DNA from: Gemmatimonas sp. | Lineage (GTDB): Bacteria; Gemmatimonadota; Gemmatimonadetes; Gemmatimonadales; Gemmatimonadaceae | Reading direction: 5' to 3' | Length of the DNA: 38,889 nt | NCBI GenBank assembly: GCA_021154285.1 | Contig: JAJKIV010000301.1 | Location: 1 to 38,889, forward strand | Shown here: in pieces, positions 32,364 to 38,889 of the stretch | How positions within the stretch are numbered: position 1 is the stretch's first letter | Layout of the letters: each line of letters starts with the position of its first letter | Notes under the pieces: generated by a model | Told to the model about the DNA's origin: nothing | Database searches by the model: none | Seen by the model: only the letters and a program-made list of their open reading frames with translations | Program-made: the position numbers and the translations under genes

Positions 32364-33014
32364 TTAACGAGAGGCGGGAAAGGTGATCAACTCCGGTACC
32401 GACGCCAAGCCGGCGACGCGGCCGTCGGCGCCTAACGTCACACGACCTTGCGCGACTGCCTCGAGCGCCACCGGGTACAGCGCGTGCTCGACGGCCAGAA
32501 CCCGCTCCGCCAGCACTTCCGGAGTATCGCCGGGTCGCACGGGCACGGGCCACTGCGCGATGATTGGTCCGCAGTCGTACTCCTCATCAACGAAGTGCAC
32601 CGTCACACCCGTGAGGCGCACGCCGGCTTCGATCACGGCCTGGTGCACGCGAATGCCGTACATCCCCGTGCCGCCGAACGACGGGAGCAGCGACGGATGC
32701 ACGTTCACGATGCGTCCGCGCCACTGGCGCGTCACGCTCGTCGGCACGAAGCGGAGATAGCCGGCCAGCGCGATGTAGTCGATCGCGTGCGACTCCAGGA
32801 CCCTCGCCATCTCGTCGCCACGCTGCTCCTTGTCGAGCGCAACCACCTCGACGCCGTGTCGCCTGGCTCGGTCGAGCGCTCCCGCGGACGCACGATCCGA
32901 CGCGACCAGCGAAACGGTCGCGCCGCGAGCGTCACCCCGCGCGTCGAGATAGTCGAGAATCGCCTGAAGGTTCGTCCCACCTCCAGACGCGAGCACGGCG
33001 ACTCGAGCAGTCAT
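32364..33014 (-). CDS. purN: Phosphoribosylglycinamide formyltransferase
   Basis: 216 residues, usual for PurN. GGGTNLQAILDYLDARG, the IALAGYLRFVP region, NVHPSLLPSFGG with the catalytic Asn-x-His, and GVTVHFVDEEYDCGPII with the catalytic Asp are all present. It transfers a formyl group from 10-formyl-THF to GAR. It sits between the gmhB-like gene (10 bases upstream) and purH. An octamer at 32430 gives a Thr-Leu-Gly turn near the C-terminus. Confidence 0.96.
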   Translation of the reverse strand: MTARVAVLASGGGTNLQAILDYLDARGDARGATVSLVASDRASAGALDRARRHGVEVVALDKEQRGDEMARVLESHAIDYIALAGYLRFVPTSVTRQWRGRIVNVHPSLLPSFGGTGMYGIRVHQAVIEAGVRLTGVTVHFVDEEYDCGPIIAQWPVPVRPGDTPEVLAERVLAVEHALYPVALEAVAQGRVTLGADGRVAGLASVPELITFPASR

Positions 33015-33024
33015 GCTTCAGATT

Positions 33025-33594
33025 CTATCCGGCTCGCGAAGACCGCGGGAAGAGGGCAAGAAACTGCTGCACGGCATCGAGCAGCGACTGGGCAACGGTG
33101 GCGCCCGCGCGAACCGACTCGTCTACCTCGTCGGGCGGCGTCGACGGTGCAGGGACGAGAAACGCTGTTCCGCCGAACGTGCGCGCCGGAAGCACATCGC
33201 GCGAGCGGTCGCCCGCGAACATCGACGCGGTTGGGGCCAGGTCGAGATCAGCGATCGCCTGATCGAACAGCTGTCGCCCAGGCTTCCGGCAGTCACAAGG
33301 CTCGCTCACCGCCGGATAGTGCGGACAGTAGTAGGAAGCGTCGATCCGTGCGCCGTGCGCGGCCAGCACGTCTGCCGTCCGTTCGCGCACGGCCTCGTAA
33401 TCGGCGACTGTGAACATGCCACGCGCGATCCCGCTCTGGTTCGTGATCACGACGACGGCAACGTCGTGCTCATTGAGCAGCGCGATCGCCTCGGCAGCGG
33501 TCGGGCGCAGCTGGACCTGGTCCGGGCGCGAGATGTAGCTCACGTCCTCTATGATGGTGCCGTCCCGATCGAGGAAGGCTGCTGGTCGCGCCAT
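33025..33594 (-). CDS. gmhB: HAD-IIIA phosphatase, heptose-bisphosphate phosphatase type
   Basis: 189 residues with HAD motif I FLDRDGTIIED, motif II NQSGIARGMF, the zinc loop YCPHYPAVSEPCDCRKP (Cys-x-His ... Cys-x-Cys) and motif IV GDRSRDV. This matches D-glycero-D-manno-heptose 1,7-bisphosphate 7-phosphatase, used to make ADP-heptose for LPS. Related histidinol phosphatases share the zinc loop, so the exact substrate is likely but not certain; no other heptose genes are here. It is eight bases downstream of selA, in the same run of genes. Confidence 0.85.
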   Translation of the reverse strand: MARPAAFLDRDGTIIEDVSYISRPDQVQLRPTAAEAIALLNEHDVAVVVITNQSGIARGMFTVADYEAVRERTADVLAAHGARIDASYYCPHYPAVSEPCDCRKPGRQLFDQAIADLDLAPTASMFAGDRSRDVLPARTFGGTAFLVPAPSTPPDEVDESVRAGATVAQSLLDAVQQFLALFPRSSRAG

Positions 33595-33602
33595 TCCCCA
33601 GC

Positions 33603-35012
33603 TCAGACGAGCGATGTGGTGACGGCGCGCACGAGCTGTTCATCGTGCCCGGCCGGAACGCTTCGCATGTCGAGCAGAACGCGGCCGTTCGCGATGCGGC
33701 CGATCACCGGGTGGTCGCCGCGACGCAGCCGCTCCTCGATCGCAGCGGGAGTTCCCTGCAACGCCACGGCGTACGACAGAATACGTGCTGTTGGAAATGC
33801 TCCGCCACCAACGCTGGCTTCGGTCTCCACCACGTCGCAGCTCACACCGTTGTCACGAAGACGAGCGGCTGCCTGCTCCGCGCGCAGCTGGACGTTCGCC
33901 GCCGGCGCAGTGAGCATCGCCAGCGCGGGGACTTCGCGAACGGCGCGCACTGGCTCCCGGTACAACGCCAGAGTCGCCTCGAGTGCGGCGAGCGTCAGCT
34001 TGTCCACGCGCACCGCACGAGCCAGCGGATTCCTTCGGCAGGCCGCGATCGCGCTGGCATCACCGAGGACGATTCCTGCCTGCGGGCCGCCGAGCATCTT
34101 GTCGCCGCTCATGAGCACGAGCGTCGCGCCGGCGCGCACGGCGTCACGCGCGGTCGGCTCGCCGCGCAACCCGTACTCGTCCAGCGACACGAGGAGGCCA
34201 CTCCCGAAATCGAAGAGCAGCGGAATCGCGTGCGTGCGCGCGAGCGGCGTAAGCGCCGAGAGCTCTACCTCCGAGACGAAGCCGCGCAGCTCGAAGTTGC
34301 TCCGGTGCACCTTCACGATCGCGCCCGTCGACTCGCCGACTGCCTCCTCGTAGTCCGTGAGGTGCGTGCGATTCGTCGTGCCGACTTCGACGAGCGTGGC
34401 GCCACTCTTCGCCATGATGTCGGGCACGCGAAAGCTGCCACCGATCTCGATGAGCTCACCGCGTGAGACGATCGCCTCGCGGCCGGCGGCCAGCGAGTTG
34501 AGCGCCAGCACGAGCGCCGACGCGCAGTTGTTGACCACGATCGCGTCCTCGGCGCCAGTCAGCTCGCGAAGCAGTGCCACAGCGTGCACGTACCGCGACC
34601 CTCGCTCGCCGCGCTCGAGGTCGTACTCGAGGTTGCAGGCGACGGCGGCCGTCGCGGTGATCGCGTGGAGCGCGGCAGCCGAGAGCGGGGCACGGCCAAG
34701 GTTCGTATGCAGCACGACGCCTGTGGCGTTGATGACGGCCCGAAGTGATGGCCGCTCGAGGGCCTCCAGCCGGTCGGCGATGGCCTCTACCCAACCGGCC
34801 AAGTCGTTAGGCGTCGACGCCGGATCCCGCCTGGCGTCGTCGACGACCGAACGAACTGCCTCGGCGACGAGTGAGCGAGGCGCGCGCGCCAGCAGCGGAG
34901 CGACCTCGATGCTCTCGAGCAGCACGCCCACCGACGGCAGCGCGCGCCGAGGGTCGCTTGGCGCGTCGAGCGGCGTCGGTACGGAGCGCGTGCCGGGTCT
35001 CGGGTCGCTCAC
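33603..35012 (-). CDS. selA: L-seryl-tRNA(Sec) selenium transferase
   Basis: 469 residues from a GTG whose bases overlap the stop of the Ig-like lipoprotein gene (GTGA) with GGAG eight bases upstream. The family signature is clear: LPSVGVLLES at the start, AVINATGVVLHTNLGRAPLS, YDLERGERGSRYVHAVALL, GTTNRTHLTDYEEAV and LMSGDKMLGGPQAG, where Lys is the pyridoxal phosphate site. SelA converts Ser-tRNA(Sec) to Sec-tRNA(Sec) with selenophosphate. No selB, selC, selD or candidate selenoprotein is seen in the window, so the rest of the pathway must be elsewhere. The overlap suggests translational coupling with the lipoprotein gene. Octamer at 34805. Confidence 0.96.
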   Translation of the reverse strand: MSDPRPGTRSVPTPLDAPSDPRRALPSVGVLLESIEVAPLLARAPRSLVAEAVRSVVDDARRDPASTPNDLAGWVEAIADRLEALERPSLRAVINATGVVLHTNLGRAPLSAAALHAITATAAVACNLEYDLERGERGSRYVHAVALLRELTGAEDAIVVNNCASALVLALNSLAAGREAIVSRGELIEIGGSFRVPDIMAKSGATLVEVGTTNRTHLTDYEEAVGESTGAIVKVHRSNFELRGFVSEVELSALTPLARTHAIPLLFDFGSGLLVSLDEYGLRGEPTARDAVRAGATLVLMSGDKMLGGPQAGIVLGDASAIAACRRNPLARAVRVDKLTLAALEATLALYREPVRAVREVPALAMLTAPAANVQLRAEQAAARLRDNGVSCDVVETEASVGGGAFPTARILSYAVALQGTPAAIEERLRRGDHPVIGRIANGRVLLDMRSVPAGHDEQLVRAVTTSLV

Positions 35013-36334
35013 TTGGCCACTCCGGGGGTGAATAACTCGCGCATGAAACGCAATGATAGCTCGCCACGCTCCGGCGGGCGCCGCGCCGGCGGCGGTCGCC
35101 GGGTCGAATCCGGACGCCGCGCGGAGTCGCCGGGAGCCCGGGTGGAATCGGTGTGACGCGGCGCGATGAAGACGCGGTCGGATGTCCGCGGGATGTCCAT
35201 CAAGCTCCGCAGTGAGTCGGCGCGCAGTCGATACGTCGTTGCCGGCTTGAGCCCGCGACCGAGCTTGATGATCGCATACGTCTCGGGGATGGGCGCGCTC
35301 ATTTTCGGGCGCGGAATGGTGTCGCGGGCGGAGCCTGGCCGGCGCGCGGGCGGGCCAGCTGGCGTTGGCGCCGGACGCGGCGCCCGCGGGTTCGCGCGTG
35401 CGATCGAGTCGGCCTGCCGTGCACGCGCAATCGAGTCCGCCACTTCCTTGGCCTTCGCGCTGTCGGCCTGCAGCTTCTCGAACGCGGTTCCCATCGTCAC
35501 CGAAACGATCGGGACAACGGACGAATCGGCGGCGCGCAGGGAAAACCGCGTGGCGGGAACGGGAACGCCAGGTCGCAGGGGACGATCGAACCGGCTTCGG
35601 ATCGTCACCGAGTCGCGAACTTCGACCTCGGCGAGTCCGGCGCCGATGCTGTCGTGGACGAACGCCAGCATCTCGTGCGATGCCGAGTCCGTGAGCGCAA
35701 CGGTGGTGGTGTCGAACAGCTCGCGACGATCGAGCACGCGGTTGTTGTTCGCGTCGATGATCCCGCGAACGAGATACCGTCCGGGCGGCAGGTAACGCAC
35801 GACGAACCGGCCGAGTGAGTCGGCGTACTCGCCATACGTTAGGCTGTCGGGGAGGTGGATGGCTTCGATGTACGCCTTTGGCGCCGGCTGTCCGGTCGCC
35901 CAATCGAACACCTCGCCGCGGATCAACGACGCCGCTCGAGTCGGCCCGGTCGAGAAGATGTATTGGTGCTGAACGCTGTCCGAGTTACCACGCAGGTCGG
36001 CCACGCCCGCGAGCTGCGTGATGACATAGGTGGTGTTCGCCATCCAGCCGCGGCGCGGCCGGATCTCGATACGACTCCGGTGCCATTTGACATCGACGCG
36101 GCCACGCTGCGGCGAGATGAGGAATACCCCGGACAGGTTGTCGCCGCCGCGCGCCGGGCGCTCGTTGATGATCTCGTCGAATTGCAGCTGGACGCTTTTC
36201 GGGCGCGCATTGAGCGCGTTCGTGTCGGGCGAGATCCGGAGCAGGTGCGGGGCGGCGTGATCATCCGGGCCGCCCGGGGGCGAGCCGAGTTGGGCGCACC
36301 CCAGAACGGTGACGAGCAGGATCAGCTTCCGCAC
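35009..36334 (-). CDS. Ig-like domain lipoprotein
   Basis: 441 residues. MRKLILLVTVLGCAQLG is a signal peptide with lipobox TVLGC. Residues about 30-130 form a bacterial Ig-like domain (SbsA type: PHLLRISPDTNALNARPKSV, QLQFDEIINERPARGG, TYVITQLAGVADLRGN). A carboxypeptidase-regulatory-like strand domain follows (about 140-200, YLPPGRYLVRGIIDANNNRV). A long Arg/Pro/Ser-rich region (about 300-430) is low complexity. The GTG start at 36334 lies 13 bases inside the end of valS, and its stop overlaps selA. It is thus wedged between two tRNA-related genes, an unusual place for an envelope lipoprotein. Octamer at 35837. Confidence 0.87.
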   Translation of the reverse strand: MRKLILLVTVLGCAQLGSPPGGPDDHAAPHLLRISPDTNALNARPKSVQLQFDEIINERPARGGDNLSGVFLISPQRGRVDVKWHRSRIEIRPRRGWMANTTYVITQLAGVADLRGNSDSVQHQYIFSTGPTRAASLIRGEVFDWATGQPAPKAYIEAIHLPDSLTYGEYADSLGRFVVRYLPPGRYLVRGIIDANNNRVLDRRELFDTTTVALTDSASHEMLAFVHDSIGAGLAEVEVRDSVTIRSRFDRPLRPGVPVPATRFSLRAADSSVVPIVSVTMGTAFEKLQADSAKAKEVADSIARARQADSIARANPRAPRPAPTPAGPPARRPGSARDTIPRPKMSAPIPETYAIIKLGRGLKPATTYRLRADSLRSLMDIPRTSDRVFIAPRHTDSTRAPGDSARRPDSTRRPPPARRPPERGELSLRFMRELFTPGVAK

Positions 36335-38889
36335 AGCGTTTTTACCTTGGCCGCGAGCTGTTCACGCCGCGCGGACCATTCGCGTTCCTTCTGCCGTTCC
36401 GCTTCGACGATCTCCGGCTTGGCGCGCGACACGAAGTTTTCGTTTGCGAGCCGCTGCCTGAGTCCATTGAGCTGCTTCTCGAGACCAGCGAGCTCCTGCT
36501 GGAGGCGGGCACATTCCTTGGCGATGTCGATCGTCCCCGCGAGCGGCACGATGACCTCGGAGCCGTCGGCGAGCACCTGGTGCGCGGCCGTTTCTCCCGT
36601 GGGCGCAGCGTCGGCGACCGACACCGTACACTTCGTCAGCCGGCCGATGAGCCCCGCTTCGGCCGCGAGTACGGTCCGGGCGTTAGGCGCCGGCACGACG
36701 ATCGCCGACAGCTGCTTGCCGGGCGTGATGTTGTACTCGCCGCGAAGCTGTCGCAGCGCGTCCACCGCGTTGCGCACGCGCTCGAATTCGTTTGCCCCCT
36801 CGCCGTGACCACCCGTGGCCTTGGGCCACCGCGCCGAGATCAGCAGCTCATTTTCGGCGCGACCAGGGAGCCGTTGCCAGAGCGCTTCCGTAACGAACGG
36901 CACGATTGGGTGGAGCAACCGGAGCGCGCCATCGAACGCGTGCGCGAGGACCGCGCGCGCCACGTCGCGGTCATCACCGTTCTCGGCGAGCCGTCCCTTG
37001 ATGGCCTCGAGGTACCAATCGGCGAGCTCGTTCCACACGAATCGCCGCGCGGCCTCGGCGTAGTCGTTGAGCCGCATGCCCATCGTGCGCTCGGCCAGCG
37101 TCCAGTGCGTGTTCACCGGCCGCGCGGGACCGAGCGCCGCGTCGCATTCGGCGATGGCGGCGTCGAGGCGCGCGAGGATCCACTGGTCAGCGCGCGACAG
37201 TCGGTTCGGGTCGATCGCGGACACGGGTTGCACGGGCGCGGTTCCGACATTCGTGAGCAGGAACCGCCCGATGTTCCAGAGCTTCGTGACGAAGTTCCGG
37301 CCCGGCGCAAACGACTTCTCCAGGTCGTCGGGGTCGAAGATGATGTCCACGCCGAGGCCCATCCCGGCTACCACCGTGTAGCGCAGCGGGTCCGCGCCGA
37401 AGCGGGCGATCACGTCCAGCGGGTCGATGCCGTTACCTAACGACTTGGACATCTTGCGGTGCTTCGTGTCGCGGGCGATGCCGTGCAGGTACACCGTGTG
37501 GTACGGCGCCTCGCCCATGAACTCGAAGCCCGACATGATCATCCGCGCCACCCAGAAGAACAGGATGTCGGGTCCGCTCACGAGCACGTCGGTGGGGTAG
37601 AACGCCCGGAGGTCCGGCGTGTCCTTTGGCCATCCGAGCGTGGAGAACGGCCACAGCCACGACGAGAACCACGTGTCGAGCACGTCCTCGTCCTGGCGTA
37701 CGGGCCCTGAACACGATGGACAGGTGAGCACATCTTCCCGGCTCACGGTCTCCCGACCGCAGCCATCGCAGTACCACACGGGGATGCGATGGCCCCACCA
37801 GAGCTGTCTGGAGATGTTCCAGTCGCGGATGGTGTCGAGCCAGTGGACGTACACGCCCTCCCAGCGCTCGGGCACGATGCGGATGCGGCCGTCGCGCACC
37901 GCGGCGAGCGCCGGCTCGGCGAGCGGCTTCATCTTCACGAACCATTGATCCGACAGCCGCGGCTCGACGACGGTGTCGCAGCGGTAGCAGCGCCTAACGG
38001 CATGCTGGTGTGGCTCGACCTTCACGAGCCGGCCGGACGCCTTCAGCATTTCCACGATCTTCTCGCGCGCCTCGAAGCGATCCAGCCCGCGCAGTGATTC
38101 CGGGACGCGCTCGATCGTCTCGCCGCGCTCGTTCGTTTCGCGCGGCGATTCCTGACCCATCGTGCCGTGGGCCGTGATCACCACAGGCATCGGCAGGTCG
38201 TGGCGCTGGCCGACCTCGAAGTCGTTCGCGTCGTGTGCCGGCGTGATCTTCACCGCGCCGCTGCCGAACGTGGGATCGGTATAGCTGTCCGGAATGATCG
38301 GGATCTCGATGTCAGAGATCGGCAGCACGACCGTGCGTCCGATGAGGTCGCGATAGCGATCGTCGTCGGGGTGCACGGCGACGGCCACGTCCCCGAGCAT
38401 CGTCTCGGGGCGCGTCGTCGCCACCACGATCGCACGCTCGGGATCACCGCTCAGCGGGTAGCTCAAGTGATACAGCTTGCCGTTCGTATCGTGAAACTCT
38501 GCTTCCTCATCGCTCAACGAGGTCAGGCAGCGTGGGCACCAGTGAATCACGCGGTGACCGCGATACACGAGCCCCTTCTCGTAGAGACGCACGAACGCTT
38601 CGCGCACGGCGCGCGACAGCTCAGGCGAGAGCGTGTACGCCGTTCGCGACCAGTCGCACGAGGCGCCAAGCGCGCGCAGCTGGTTGAGGATGGCGCCGCC
38701 GGTTTCCTCCACGAATCGCACGGTCTTGCGCACGAACGCGTCGCGGCCGACGTCGTACCGTGTGTGTCCTTCCTTCGCGATAAGCTTCTCGACGACGTTC
38801 TGCGTCGCGATTCCCGCGTGGTCGGTGCCGGGAACCCAGAGTGCTTCATCGCCGGCCATGCGTCGCCAGCGGATGAGGACGTCCTGGAG
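36322..38889 (-). CDS. valS: Valyl-tRNA synthetase, N-terminus cut by the window edge
   Basis: 856 codons are present from the C-terminal end; the first part, including the HIGH motif, is outside. Visible are ALWVPGTDHAGIATQNVVEK, the editing domain (ATTRPETMLGDVAVAVHP), cysteine pairs (YCDGC, TCPSC), the WDTW-type DVLDTWFSSWLWPFST block, and KMSKSLGNGIDP at the catalytic site. The C-terminal coiled-coil (LQQELAGLEKQLNGLRQRL) is typical of ValRS. It attaches valine to tRNA-Val and edits threonine. It overlaps the next gene by 13 bases. An internal Met at 38859 is not the true start because the frame continues. Octamers at 36681 and 37992. Confidence 0.97.
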   Translation of the reverse strand, partial: LQDVLIRWRRMAGDEALWVPGTDHAGIATQNVVEKLIAKEGHTRYDVGRDAFVRKTVRFVEETGGAILNQLRALGASCDWSRTAYTLSPELSRAVREAFVRLYEKGLVYRGHRVIHWCPRCLTSLSDEEAEFHDTNGKLYHLSYPLSGDPERAIVVATTRPETMLGDVAVAVHPDDDRYRDLIGRTVVLPISDIEIPIIPDSYTDPTFGSGAVKITPAHDANDFEVGQRHDLPMPVVITAHGTMGQESPRETNERGETIERVPESLRGLDRFEAREKIVEMLKASGRLVKVEPHQHAVRRCYRCDTVVEPRLSDQWFVKMKPLAEPALAAVRDGRIRIVPERWEGVYVHWLDTIRDWNISRQLWWGHRIPVWYCDGCGRETVSREDVLTCPSCSGPVRQDEDVLDTWFSSWLWPFSTLGWPKDTPDLRAFYPTDVLVSGPDILFFWVARMIMSGFEFMGEAPYHTVYLHGIARDTKHRKMSKSLGNGIDPLDVIARFGADPLRYTVVAGMGLGVDIIFDPDDLEKSFAPGRNFVTKLWNIGRFLLTNVGTAPVQPVSAIDPNRLSRADQWILARLDAAIAECDAALGPARPVNTHWTLAERTMGMRLNDYAEAARRFVWNELADWYLEAIKGRLAENGDDRDVARAVLAHAFDGALRLLHPIVPFVTEALWQRLPGRAENELLISARWPKATGGHGEGANEFERVRNAVDALRQLRGEYNITPGKQLSAIVVPAPNARTVLAAEAGLIGRLTKCTVSVADAAPTGETAAHQVLADGSEVIVPLAGTIDIAKECARLQQELAGLEKQLNGLRQRLANENFVSRAKPEIVEAERQKEREWSARREQLAAKVKTLCGS

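Larger units (their letters stand above)
606..37999. repeat. Dispersed octamer CGTTAGGC / GCCTAACG, 27 exact copies
   Basis: Exact copies as CGTTAGGC start at 606, 9216, 11431, 14817, 15058, 21340, 23068, 26621, 31200, 31989, 34805, 35837 and 36681. As GCCTAACG they start at 7713, 8307, 10840, 12708, 15934, 18360, 20021, 24302, 24482, 27879, 28495, 29463, 32430 and 37992. Seventeen are followed by G on the CGTTAGGC strand. Heptamer-only matches (GTTAGGC or complement) lie near 22267, 22653, 27451 and 28313. Twenty-two copies are in genes, five between genes. In genes they are read in several frames (for example Ala-Leu-Gly, Pro-Asn, Leu-Thr, Val-Arg), so protein sequence does not explain them. 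No copy is seen between 613 and 7713. Function unknown. Confidence 0.85.

Noticed and set aside
32448-34353. Long plus-strand open frames across purN, gmhB and selA
   Set aside because: Arg/His-rich shadows of high-GC coding DNA with no motifs; the minus-strand genes are well supported.
35013-35903. N-terminal extension of SelA antisense/overlapping the lipoprotein gene
   Set aside because: It lies out of frame over the Ig-like lipoprotein gene. The GTG at 35012 has a ribosome site and begins a family-like N-terminus.

Overview
The window looks like a piece of a high-GC, Gram-negative-type chromosome. The gene content (DUF4159 and DUF4175-like envelope genes, DUF2723, Ig-like lipoproteins, and a C1402 methyltransferase leading an envelope operon) best fits a member of Gemmatimonadota. 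That assignment is inference from gene content and style; no marker gene here settles it. I see no prophage, insertion sequence or CRISPR array. The left and right edges cut a flippase-like membrane protein gene and valS.

Layout. Positions 1-3351 (minus): a YbhN-like membrane protein, a protein with degenerate Hpt modules, and pdxJ. Positions 3400-4815: a small lipoprotein, methylmalonyl-CoA epimerase, and thioredoxin with a textbook terminator. Positions 4832-13978 (plus): a tightly overlapping run of an unknown protein, rsmI, a DUF4159 protein, a 1218-residue coiled-coil membrane protein, a TPR protein and a secreted amidotransferase-like protein. Positions 14033-18354 (plus): a JAMM/RadC-like domain fused to a DinG/XPD helicase, a fumarylacetoacetase-family enzyme and a TonB-like anchor protein. 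Positions 18416-20875 (minus): lexA, gltX and tRNA-Ser(GCU).

Positions 20876-25511, between two serine tRNA genes, form an accessory pocket of small, poorly known genes. It holds an orphan receiver protein, two tandem Bor-family lipoproteins, a duplicated small-protein family with a gene remnant, a possible tiny membrane protein and a stress protein with glycine-rich membrane segments. Positions 25662-28287 (plus) hold an M28 peptidase and a lipoprotein. Positions 28420-38889 (minus) hold a DUF2723 membrane protein followed upstream by a compact run purH, purN, gmhB-like, selA, Ig-like lipoprotein and valS.

The most striking signal is not a gene. The octamer CGTTAGGC (or its complement GCCTAACG) occurs 27 times by eye, in both orientations, inside housekeeping genes in several reading frames and also between genes. 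By base composition one or two copies would be expected. It behaves like a genome-wide signal word, for example a DNA-uptake-like sequence, and I know of no described role for it. The second candidate for an undescribed system is the 5.8-14 kb envelope operon. It combines a membrane-anchored Gln-rich coiled-coil giant, a TPR protein and two exported proteins that look like class I glutamine-amidotransferase folds.

Positions were counted by hand from the printed sequence, so short sites may be off by a base.
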